DNA of 8,498 nt from NCBI GenBank assembly GCA_023228745.1, contig JALOAP010000110.1, positions 1 through 8,498 on the forward strand, given 5' to 3'. Source of the DNA: Dehalococcoidia bacterium. Its GTDB lineage: Bacteria; Chloroflexota; Dehalococcoidia; Tepidiformales; Tepidiformaceae. The position numbers and the translations under genes were made by a program. How positions within the stretch are numbered: the stretch's first letter is position 1; the number at the start of each line of letters is the position of its first letter. The notes below the pieces were generated by a model. It did no database searches. It was not told the DNA's origin and saw nothing but the letters and a program-made list of their open reading frames with translations. Positions 1 to 5,306 of this stretch are shown here, piece by piece.

Positions 1-239
1 CACTGTTCGAAACCGCAGAGACCAACCGCATTTCGCTGCCGCACGCGCTCTTTGTAGGCGAGGTGCTTCACGAGGTCGTCATACTTCAGACGGCAGCGTG
101 TGCGTGTACACACAGCATTTTGGTCCTCCTCCACGTAGCGATGCTCGTGGCAGAAGGCGCGGCCACAATACTGGCAACGGTTGATGGCCGGCTTGTGACA
201 GCGGGAAAACCGGCCGCCGGCCTGGCACGCGGAGGGCAT
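1..239 (-). CDS. Small Cys/His-rich zinc-finger-like protein, C-terminus off the window
   Basis: An open frame starts at ATG 239-237 and reads without a stop to the left edge, giving at least 79 residues. The visible part carries a dense metal-ligand pattern: C5, C14-H15, C22-x2-C25, C30-H31-x-H33, C44 and C49. Its core is RCQYCGRAFCHEHR (21-34), which resembles AN1-like or other treble-clef/zinc-ribbon fingers. A basic, probably helical stretch rich in K, R and E follows (about 50-70), with one more Cys at 75. No start codon lies upstream in frame within the 72-base gap, and only a weak purine run (GAGAAG, 7 bases upstream) could act as a ribosome binding site. A possible promoter lies just upstream, so the gene may be transcribed separately from the flagellar operon. 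I do not recognise a named family. Zinc binding is inferred from the Cys/His spacing, and the function is unknown. Confidence 0.72.
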   Translation of the reverse strand, partial: MPSACQAGGRFSRCHKPAINRCQYCGRAFCHEHRYVEEDQNAVCTRTRCRLKYDDLVKHLAYKERVRQRNAVGLCGFEQ

Positions 240-270
240 GCGGATGCTTCTCGAGCGACGAAGTTGATCG

Positions 271-299
271 ATCGTGGGCCGGGGCCCGAGAGACGTCAA
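271..299 (-). promoter_or_regulatory. Possible sigma-70-type promoter for the zinc-finger-like gene
   Basis: On the minus strand TTGACG (299-294) matches the -35 consensus at 5 of 6 bases. A 17-base spacer follows, then CACGAT (276-271), which matches the -10 consensus at only 3 of 6, though it keeps the key A and final T. It sits in the 72-base gap after the propeller gene, and transcription would start roughly 25 bases before the ATG at 239. The spacing is ideal but the -10 is weak, so this is tentative. Confidence 0.35.
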
Positions 300-311
300 C
301 GAGTGCCGGCG

Positions 312-1286
312 CTAGGGTGAGCCAAGCCAGAGGCAGGCGCCGGGACCGCGGGGAGTGACAATCGAACCGGCCTGCTTCCAATCGCTCGCGTGAAAGAGGT
401 CCACGCGATTGCCGGCGTTTGAGACGACGGCGAGATAGTCCCCGGACGGACTGAGGCAGAGCCCATCGGGGCGATCGCTGACAGGGATTCGTCGTTCGAT
501 CTGGCCGCCGTGGAGGTTAACGAGGGCAACCTCGGAGGTGTCGACGAGTGCGACGAGCACGCGAGCTTCGTCCAATGGGATGACGCGGACGGGGCTGCCC
601 TCGAGGGGGATGCGGGCGACCGGTTCGAGCGTCACGCGGCGGAAGACACTGAGGGCGCGCCCATCAGCGTCGGCGGTGACGACGAGATCGCCAACGATAG
701 CGACGCTCTCCGGGAGAGCGGACGTGTCGACGATGAGGGTTGAACCCGTGAGGCTGCGGAGCTTGCCGTCTCGACTGTCGGTTATGTACAGCTCATCACC
801 TGCTGCGACGACGGCGTGCGGCGTATTACCGGTCGGCCAGGCGCGCTCCAGGTTCAGCGAGTGTGGGTTGAGCTGTTCGATGGCGCCGTGCGCATCGAGC
901 GTGACGAGGATGCGGCCAGGTTCCGCGAAGAGGCCGTGCGGGTTGGCGCCGTCGTATCGGCGTTCGCGCAGGAGGCCCGGTGCGCGTGGGTCGACTTCGA
1001 GCAGGCGGTCGCCACGCCCGAGGGTGACGTAGAGCCGCTGGTTGAGCGTGGCCAGTTCGTGCGGCGGGCCGGGGACGGAGAGGGTTCGAACCGCTGGCTG
1101 CTCAGCGCTGAGGTCAACGAATGAGAGCGATTCGGCGCGGAGGTTGGCGACAACAAGCAGTCCCTCGCGCGGCCGAAGAAGGTCAGCGTCGTCGACGCGG
1201 ACGCGCCAGGCGAACGCAATCGCCAGCGCCATCAGCGGGAGGATGGCGAGGCTGGCGAAGCGGTTGACGCGGCCGAGGGAGAGCAT
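312..1286 (-). CDS. Membrane-anchored seven-bladed YncE/YVTN-like beta-propeller protein
   Basis: This is a 324-residue protein. Residues 9-27 form a hydrophobic segment preceded by Arg residues. It is a signal anchor, or a Sec signal peptide that could be cut after the AFA at 24-26, so the rest should lie outside the membrane. The rest shows a recurring 36-42 residue period of beta-rich units, each with a turn around a conserved Pro: P75-H76, P116-H117, P156-H157, P192, P232, P273 and P315. Seven units suggest a seven-bladed propeller. The sixth contains RPDGLCLSPSGDYLAVVSN (272-290), typical of YVTN/YncE-like repeats. I see no catalytic motif, heme site or lipobox. The gene follows flgE after 48 bases and ends the same-strand run before a possible promoter. 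ATG 1286 is the only usable start in its frame after the flgE stop, yet no ribosome binding site precedes it at normal distance. A flagellar role is not established. Confidence 0.85.
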   Translation of the reverse strand: MLSLGRVNRFASLAILPLMALAIAFAWRVRVDDADLLRPREGLLVVANLRAESLSFVDLSAEQPAVRTLSVPGPPHELATLNQRLYVTLGRGDRLLEVDPRAPGLLRERRYDGANPHGLFAEPGRILVTLDAHGAIEQLNPHSLNLERAWPTGNTPHAVVAAGDELYITDSRDGKLRSLTGSTLIVDTSALPESVAIVGDLVVTADADGRALSVFRRVTLEPVARIPLEGSPVRVIPLDEARVLVALVDTSEVALVNLHGGQIERRIPVSDRPDGLCLSPSGDYLAVVSNAGNRVDLFHASDWKQAGSIVTPRGPGACLWLGSP

Positions 1287-1303
1287 GGTGATGGCGGCGG
1301 GGA

Positions 1304-1319
1304 TGGGCCGGGTGGCCCA
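1304..1319 (-). promoter_or_regulatory. GC-rich hairpin between flgE and the propeller gene
   Basis: The transcript would form the perfect 6-bp stem UGGGCC / GGCCCA with the tetraloop ACCC, starting 15 bases after the flgE stop codon. No U-tract follows (the next bases are UCCCC), so it is not a canonical intrinsic terminator. It lies between a good ribosome binding site (1331-1337) and the propeller ATG (1286). It could stabilise the 3' end of flgE mRNA, weaken expression of the next gene, or bring the two sites closer in space. The role is inferred. Confidence 0.45.
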
Positions 1320-1330
1320 CGCCCGCCGAA

Positions 1331-1337
1331 CTCCTTA
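1331..1337 (-). promoter_or_regulatory. Stranded ribosome binding site overlapping the flgE stop
   Basis: The minus strand reads TAAGGAG, where TAA is the flgE stop and AAGGAG is a strong Shine-Dalgarno core. The same stop/SD fusion occurs at flgB-flgC and fliK-flgD, where the next start is 7 bases away. Here the propeller ATG is 44 bases downstream. The nearest start-like codon is GTG 1320-1318, in another frame, which would give a peptide of about 41 residues. Confidence 0.55.
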
Positions 1338-2198
1338 GCGGATGATGTTGACGAGGTCCTGGAGGACCTGGTCGCTGGCGCTAATGACGCGTGAGTTGGC
1401 CTGGAATCCGCGCTGGGCGAGGATCAGGTGGGTGAACTCGGCCGCGAGGTCGACGTTGGAGCCTTCGAGGGTGCCCGTCCAAATGGTGCCGCGGCCATCG
1501 CTGTTCGGCTCGCCGATATCAGGAGCTCCGGAGTTTGCGCTAGAGGACCAGAGGTTCTGGCCTTCGCGCAGCATTGCACCGGGGTTCACGAAGTTGGCAA
1601 CGGCGAGCGTTGCGAGGTGTTCGCTCGTACCGTCGGCATAGACGCCGGTGATCTCACCCGACGCGCTGACGGCAAAGCTCACGAGCTTCGGGGTGGTGGG
1701 ATCGAGTGGATCCTTCGTCTCCCCAAGGGGAATGTTGATGGTTTCGAGCGCCCCAGTGGTGTCGACCACGCCGGCGTTCGCCATCCAGCCCTGCACCCTG
1801 AGGCCGTTGGCCGGATTCACGAGATCACCGGCTTCGTCGAGGTCGAAGGCGCCATCCCGGCTGAAGTACTGGGTCTCGCCGTCGAACAGGACGAAGAATC
1901 CGCTGCCCTGGATCGCGAAGTCGGTCAGCTTCCCGGTGGACTGGGGAGCGCCTCCCTGCATCAGGTTGCTGACGCCTCCAAGCTTCATGCCGAGTCCGAT
2001 TTGGACAGGATTCGTGCCGCCCAGGTCGGCAGTGGGAGCACCCCCTGCACTGAGTGTTTGTGCGAGCACGTCCTGGAACGTGACACGGGCAGACTTGTAG
2101 GCGACGGTGTTGACGTTGGCGATGTTGTTGCCGACGACGTCCATATAGGACATGTGGCTTCGCATACCGGAGACAGCGGAGAACATTGCGCGCAGCAT
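1335..2198 (-). CDS. flgE: Flagellar hook protein FlgE, compact form
   Basis: The 287-residue protein is exported through the flagellar secretion system and polymerises into the hook that joins rod and filament. The N-terminal rod/hook motif is GNNIANVNTVAYK (23-35); the usual Gly before Tyr is Ala here. The central segment around GSGFFVLFDGETQYFSRDGAF (98-118) and NPANGLRVQGW (128-138) is typical of FlgE/F/G proteins. The C-terminal helix EGSNVDLAAEFTHLILAQRG (245-264), followed by FQAN and a late LVNII, is FlgE-like. The protein is far shorter than the roughly 400-residue enterobacterial hook protein but close to the short Bacillus FlgE, so outer hook domains must be small or missing. The start at 2198 has AAAGGA at a 10-base spacing. 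FlgF or FlgG is the main alternative; the position after flgD and the C-terminus favour FlgE. Confidence 0.9.
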   Translation of the reverse strand: MLRAMFSAVSGMRSHMSYMDVVGNNIANVNTVAYKSARVTFQDVLAQTLSAGGAPTADLGGTNPVQIGLGMKLGGVSNLMQGGAPQSTGKLTDFAIQGSGFFVLFDGETQYFSRDGAFDLDEAGDLVNPANGLRVQGWMANAGVVDTTGALETINIPLGETKDPLDPTTPKLVSFAVSASGEITGVYADGTSEHLATLAVANFVNPGAMLREGQNLWSSSANSGAPDIGEPNSDGRGTIWTGTLEGSNVDLAAEFTHLILAQRGFQANSRVISASDQVLQDLVNIIR

Positions 2199-2222
2199 TG
2201 AAATTCGATCCTTTCACTTTGT

Positions 2223-2237
2223 GGCGGGGCTACCGCC
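2223..2237 (-). promoter_or_regulatory. Small hairpin upstream of the flgE ribosome binding site
   Basis: The transcript contains GGCGG-UAGCC-CCGCC, a 5-bp stem with a 5-base loop, 8 bases before the AAAGGA ribosome binding site of flgE. It could shape access to that site, but a stem this short is common by chance in GC-rich DNA. Confidence 0.25.
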
Positions 2238-2255
2238 GGGTTGTGCTAGTTGGAT

Positions 2256-2282
2256 CGGGCCTCCGACGAGCGGACCGGCCCG
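2256..2282 (-). promoter_or_regulatory. Strong hairpin in the gap before flgE
   Basis: Six bases after the stop codon of the upstream gene the transcript reads CGGGCC-GG-UCCG-CUCGU-CGGA-GGCCCG. This gives a 6-bp outer stem, a GG bulge, a 4-bp inner stem and a 5-base loop. No U-run follows, so it is not a standard terminator. It occupies the longest gap between flagellar genes in the window (90 bases). It may act in mRNA processing or protect an end, or set flgE expression apart from the low-copy basal-body genes. The structure is seen in the sequence; the role is inferred. Confidence 0.5.
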
Positions 2283-2288
2283 GAACTG

Positions 2289-2657
2289 TCAGGCGATGAC
2301 GACAGAGTCGACGTTGGTGAAGACGCGCTGGTGGCTTCCCTCCTTCGGCATGGCGGTAACGACGGTGCGTTCGCGGACGTTCACGACAACGGCGAGGTCA
2401 TCGAGCATGACGACGCTGTTCTTCCCGCCCCTCTCGGCGGCGCGGGTGATGGCGGAATTGAGGCGCGCGAGGCGCTGGGGGTCGAGGTCCAGTTCGCGGC
2501 GCTCGATGCGCTTCTGCGCGTGGCGGCTGAGCTGGACCTGTTCGGTCGCGCGGCTCAGGGCGTCGGCGAACGAAGCACCCTGGGGGCCGGTCGTGCGGTT
2601 ACGGCCGGCCGGTGGGAAGGCCGCGGGCTGATGGAGACCAACGCGGTCGATGGCCAT
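2289..2657 (-). CDS. Flagellar operon protein, TIGR02530-like
   Basis: The protein has 122 residues and no signal peptide or membrane segment. An N-terminal variable Pro/Gly-rich stretch (about 8-28) precedes a conserved core. The core begins with LSRHAQKRIERRELDL (43-58), then a helix RLARLNSAITRAAERGG (62-78), then the beta-rich SVVMLDDLAVVVNVRERTVV (81-100), and ends VFTNVDSVVI (112-121). This layout matches the small proteins of the TIGR02530 flagellar operon family, which are typically encoded between flgD and flgE, as here. As far as I know the molecular role is poorly defined; the genomic position suggests a cytoplasmic factor for hook assembly or export. It starts 2 bases after the flgD stop. 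GGAGG, inside the flgD tail, lies 10 bases upstream of its ATG. Confidence 0.85.
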   Translation of the reverse strand: MAIDRVGLHQPAAFPPAGRNRTTGPQGASFADALSRATEQVQLSRHAQKRIERRELDLDPQRLARLNSAITRAAERGGKNSVVMLDDLAVVVNVRERTVVTAMPKEGSHQRVFTNVDSVVIA

Positions 2658-2659
2658 TT

Positions 2660-3208
2660 CTAGCGCACCTCCGCAACGGTGAACATGTCGACGACCTTGC
2701 CGCCGACGATGAGCATCGGGATGCCGTCGGGGCCGATCGCGACGCGCTCGACTTTGCCGGTGACCTCGGTGCCGAGGTTCTGACGGTCGTCGTAGGCGGC
2801 CTTCACGCGGTCATCGCCATCGACGGTGACACGCTGCTGCGTGGAGAGCTGCGAGTAGCTCGCGCCGTAGAGATCGCGGGCGACGACGTCGCGCGTAACG
2901 CCCACCGCATCGACCTGCTTGCCGATGACGGTGCGGCCGATCATGGCGGTGGCACTCGAGAGCTCCTGGACTCCCTGGAGGACCTTCATCCCATCGGCGA
3001 CGGCGCGCATCTGGTTGAGCGCTTCGAACTGGGCCATCTGCGCCATGAAGTCGGTGTCCGACTGCGGTTCCAGGGGGTTCTGGTTCCGCATCTGGGCGAT
3101 GATGAGCTTCATAAAGTCGACCTGGCTGAGCTCGGAGCTCGGGCTGCGGGCCGGGGCGTAGCTGGCGCTCTGGAGGCCGGTGACGGGGTCAACGTTGATG
3201 CCTGCCAT
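2660..3208 (-). CDS. flgD: Flagellar hook-capping scaffold protein FlgD
   Basis: The 182-residue FlgD is exported and sits at the tip of the growing hook, where it guides addition of hook subunits and is later discarded. The diagnostic N-terminal signature is clear: FMKLIIAQMRNQNPLEP (32-48), then DTDFMAQMAQFEALNQM (51-67). A Gly/Val-rich beta region follows (about 88-180), with IGRTVIGK at 90-97 and the closing GIPMLIVGGKVVDMFTVAEV. It is shorter than the roughly 230-residue enterobacterial protein, resembling the short FlgD of Gram-positive bacteria, and probably lacks one of the two C-terminal domains. The start is fixed by TAAGGAGG, in which TAA is the fliK stop, 7 bases before the ATG. 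Its neighbours fliK and flgE act at the same hook-building step. Confidence 0.95.
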   Translation of the reverse strand: MAGINVDPVTGLQSASYAPARSPSSELSQVDFMKLIIAQMRNQNPLEPQSDTDFMAQMAQFEALNQMRAVADGMKVLQGVQELSSATAMIGRTVIGKQVDAVGVTRDVVARDLYGASYSQLSTQQRVTVDGDDRVKAAYDDRQNLGTEVTGKVERVAIGPDGIPMLIVGGKVVDMFTVAEVR

Positions 3209-3215
3209 CGTGTTT

Positions 3216-3223
3216 CCTCCTTA
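3216..3223 (-). promoter_or_regulatory. flgD ribosome binding site fused to the fliK stop
   Basis: The minus strand reads TAAGGAGG. TAA ends fliK, and AAGGAGG is a near-perfect Shine-Dalgarno sequence 7 bases before the flgD ATG. A ribosome finishing fliK therefore sits on the flgD initiation site, which favours coupled translation. Confidence 0.8.
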
Positions 3224-4522
3224 GATTCGGTAGATGTGGCTGCCGTCGGGGTTGTAGGCGGATTGCAGGCGGTTGTGTGCCTGGGCCGCCGATGGCCCTT
3301 CGACGCCGAGGATGCTGGCGAATGCGTTGTCGCCGGGGCGGCGCGGCCGGGCCCAGGCGGGGAAGTCGTTCGGGTCCTGCGACTGCCCGTGCCCGCCGTG
3401 GCCGACGTGAACGTCGGCGAGGTTGAGGCCGCGGTCCCCGAGCAGGTTCGACAGGTCCTGCGTGTGGTCGCGCAGCAGGTTCATCGCCGAGGGATGCTCG
3501 GCTTCAACACGGACATGGACGGCGTCGCCGCGAAGCTGCACACGGATGAGGACGCTGCCGAGCTCCGGCGGGTCGAGCCGGATGACCGCTTCGCCACCGG
3601 CCTGGTCGACCTGTTCGAGCACTACGTCGCCGACCTGGCGGACGGCGGGCGGGAGCTCCACGGGGTCGGAGGGTGGCGGCGCCGGCTGTTCCGCAGCGGA
3701 GACTTCGACCGTGGCGAACTGTGCGACGCGCGACGGTTCGGCGGCGTGGGCGATGCCCTGCGCCGAGGCATTCGGGGCACGGTCGCCCTGTTTCTCCCAG
3801 CCACGGTCCTGGCCGTGGCGGCTTTCGGTTGTGTCAGCGTTCCCGACGGAGCGGACCACGCTGTCGTCCGCGGCGGGCTGAGCCTCCGCGGTGGTCGGCA
3901 CACTTGCGGTCTCGAGCGGACGCGCGACGGTGCTTTCGGTGTCGGCCACAGCCTCGGCCGGTCCCGCAGCGGCCTCGAACCGGGACGGCTGCTCGGCTGT
4001 TTCGACGGGGATCTCGGCCACGAGCGGGCCGGCCGCTGGCGCCGCGTAATCGCCATGCTCGGTGTCGACCGTGCCCGGCTGATCGGCGGGGCCATCGACG
4101 ATCGCCTCCGGCTCGCCGGTGAGGCTGCCGGGGATCACACCGGGCTGATCGGCGAGACCGTCGACGATCGCGTCCGGCACGGGGACGTCAACTGCGGTGG
4201 CCGCGATATGGGCCCCGCTGGCGGTGTCGAGCACTGGCTCGTCCGGGGTCGGTGCCGCCTGCTGCTGAAGGAGCAGTTCGAGTGACGCAAGCATGGCTGC
4301 AAGGTCGTTCGCCCCGGTCGTGGACTCGAAGTCCTCGCCCGGGAGGCTATCCGTGACGGTGTCGATGCCAATCCCAAGTTCGAGGTCGCGGGCGTTGCCG
4401 TGGAGGAACTCCTCGACAAGTTCCGCGAACGCGCCATCGGGGGTGGATGGGCTATCCCCAACTGCGGCTTCGTTCGCCGGCGGGGGGTGGATGTCGGCCA
4501 GGGGTGCAATGCTCATGCTCAT
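3221..4522 (-). CDS. fliK: Flagellar hook-length control protein FliK
   Basis: The 433-residue FliK is the secreted ruler that measures the hook and switches the export gate from hook to filament substrates. The C-terminal hook-length domain lies at about 290-372 and contains the family hallmark RLDPPELGSVLIRVQLRG (315-332), followed by HVRVEAEHPSAMNLLRDHTQ (336-355). About 250 residues before it are Ala, Pro, Glu and Asp rich, low-complexity and poorly conserved, as expected for the extended ruler segment. A 22-residue unit is duplicated there (117-130 and 139-152). A Gly/His patch, GHGGHG (374-379), follows the domain. The start is immediately after the fliE stop. It has only a weak AGGA 11 bases upstream, and a second in-frame ATG lies 6 bases on, so translation is probably coupled to fliE. 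Confidence 0.9.
   Translation of the reverse strand: MSMSIAPLADIHPPPANEAAVGDSPSTPDGAFAELVEEFLHGNARDLELGIGIDTVTDSLPGEDFESTTGANDLAAMLASLELLLQQQAAPTPDEPVLDTASGAHIAATAVDVPVPDAIVDGLADQPGVIPGSLTGEPEAIVDGPADQPGTVDTEHGDYAAPAAGPLVAEIPVETAEQPSRFEAAAGPAEAVADTESTVARPLETASVPTTAEAQPAADDSVVRSVGNADTTESRHGQDRGWEKQGDRAPNASAQGIAHAAEPSRVAQFATVEVSAAEQPAPPPSDPVELPPAVRQVGDVVLEQVDQAGGEAVIRLDPPELGSVLIRVQLRGDAVHVRVEAEHPSAMNLLRDHTQDLSNLLGDRGLNLADVHVGHGGHGQSQDPNDFPAWARPRRPGDNAFASILGVEGPSAAQAHNRLQSAYNPDGSHIYRI
4077..4177. repeat. 66-bp-period tandem duplication inside fliK
   Basis: Bases 4077-4111 recur at 4143-4177 with 31 of 35 identical, an offset of exactly 66 bases that keeps the frame. In the protein, DAIVDGLADQPGVI (117-130) is echoed by EAIVDGPADQPGTV (139-152). 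Differences at several positions show the copies have begun to diverge. The repeat lies in the variable ruler part of FliK. Confidence 0.75.
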
Positions 4523-4810
4523 TTACATCTGCATCCTGAAGACTTCCTGGTAGGCCTCGACGGCCTTGTTACGGAGGGTGGTCGCAAAGCTCATGGCGAG
4601 GCTTTCGGCTTCGAGAGCGAGCATCACGTCGTGAAGCTCAACGTCTTCGCCACTGGCCATCGCGTTGACCTTGCTATTGGCGTTGTCGCTGATGCCCTGA
4701 AGTTGGCTGAGGGCATTGCTGAGCAAGTCGGCAAAGCCAGCAGCGGGTTTGCCAGCGACCGCTCCAGTTTGCGGCTGGAGCCCAACCCCCTGGATCCGTC
4801 CGATCTCCAT
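4523..4810 (-). CDS. fliE: Flagellar MS-ring/rod junction protein FliE
   Basis: The 95-residue FliE lies at the base of the rod, joins it to the MS ring and is among the first proteins exported. Length is normal for the family. The conserved C-terminal half is clear: ELHDVMLALEAESLAMSFAT (58-77), then LRNKAVEAYQEVFRMQM (79-95), where RNK, AYQE and the final MQM are family hallmarks. The N-terminal part (FADLLSNALSQLQ, 26-38) is a short amphipathic helix. The start has AAGGAGG 8 bases upstream. A 38-base gap separates it from flgC; nothing else is visible in that gap. Its stop TAA directly abuts the fliK ATG. Confidence 0.96.
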   Translation of the reverse strand: MEIGRIQGVGLQPQTGAVAGKPAAGFADLLSNALSQLQGISDNANSKVNAMASGEDVELHDVMLALEAESLAMSFATTLRNKAVEAYQEVFRMQM

Positions 4811-4848
4811 AAGTTGTGCCTCCTTTTCGTGTAATGGACGGGAGGGAA

Positions 4849-5292
4849 TTACCTACTCGCGATGTCGAGGGCCCGCAGGGCCATCTGCTTCATCGCGTTG
4901 AGGACGGTGACGTTCGCCTGGTAGGAGCGGTTCGCGGAGGCGAGGTCGGTCATCTCCGTGACCAGGTTCACGTTCGAGAGCTCGACGTAGCCATCGGCAT
5001 CGGCGTCGATGTGGGATGGGTCGTAGACGAGGCGATTCGGCGTAGCCTGATCGGTAGCGACCTGCGTGAGAACCACTCCCCCGGCAGGTTGGCCGCTGAG
5101 CCGCGAAACGAGATGTGCGAAAGGCGCGCCCTGGCCGGCAGCGGTGAAGCGCACGATCTTGCGCTGGTAGGGGCCGCCGCTGGCGTCGCGGGTGGTATCG
5201 ATGTTTGCGACGTTCGCGCTGACGACGTCCATCCGGACGCGTTGGGCCTGGAGGCCGGATGCGGTAGAGGCGATAGCGCCGATGAGTCCCAT
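4849..5292 (-). CDS. flgC: Flagellar basal-body proximal rod protein FlgC
   Basis: The 147-residue FlgC forms part of the proximal rod after export through the flagellar gate. The N-terminal rod motif VSANVANIDTT (24-34) lacks the usual PGY tail, as FlgC proteins commonly do. The C-terminal signature is strong: VYDPSHIDADADGYVELSNV (89-108), then EMTDLASANRSYQANVTVLN (113-132) and MKQMALRAL. The usual Pro in the YVxxPNVN motif is Ser 107, a small departure. Both termini should pair as helices in the rod. Length is close to the Bacillus and enteric proteins. The start is fixed by TAAGGAG, shared with the flgB stop, 7 bases upstream. Confidence 0.96.
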   Translation of the reverse strand: MGLIGAIASTASGLQAQRVRMDVVSANVANIDTTRDASGGPYQRKIVRFTAAGQGAPFAHLVSRLSGQPAGGVVLTQVATDQATPNRLVYDPSHIDADADGYVELSNVNLVTEMTDLASANRSYQANVTVLNAMKQMALRALDIASR

Positions 5293-5299
5293 TGGAATG

Positions 5300-5306
5300 C
5301 TCCTTA
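5300..5306 (-). promoter_or_regulatory. flgC ribosome binding site fused to the flgB stop
   Basis: The minus strand reads TAAGGAG. TAA stops flgB, and AAGGAG lies 7 bases before the flgC ATG. The arrangement matches the fliK-flgD junction and suggests coupled translation of the two rod proteins. Confidence 0.75.

Noticed and set aside
104..111. Palindrome GTGTACAC as a possible operator
   Set aside because: It is only 8 bases and falls inside the zinc-finger-like coding frame (the Cys44-Thr-Arg region), so it is explained by codon content.
63..320. A plus-strand open frame of 85 codons with a hydrophobic start
   Set aside because: It overlaps the Cys/His-rich frame on the other strand, whose regular metal-ligand spacing is much better evidence of coding. 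It would also start at GTG without a ribosome binding site.
1304..1319. Intrinsic terminator after flgE
   Set aside because: The hairpin is good but is followed by UCCCC, not a U-tract. It is listed only as a hairpin of unknown role.
1428..2201. A plus-strand open frame of 257 codons
   Set aside because: It is fully antisense to flgE, which has strong motif support.
2199..2288. Cyclic-di-GMP or other riboswitch upstream of flgE
   Set aside because: I looked for conserved riboswitch cores because c-di-GMP riboswitches often control flagellar genes. The gap is too short and lacks the conserved blocks; only two hairpins are present.
2612..4285. A plus-strand open frame of 557 codons
   Set aside because: It is antisense to flgD and fliK. 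Its Asp/Gly/Arg/Val-rich composition is the usual complement of GC-rich coding DNA, and it has no recognisable domain.
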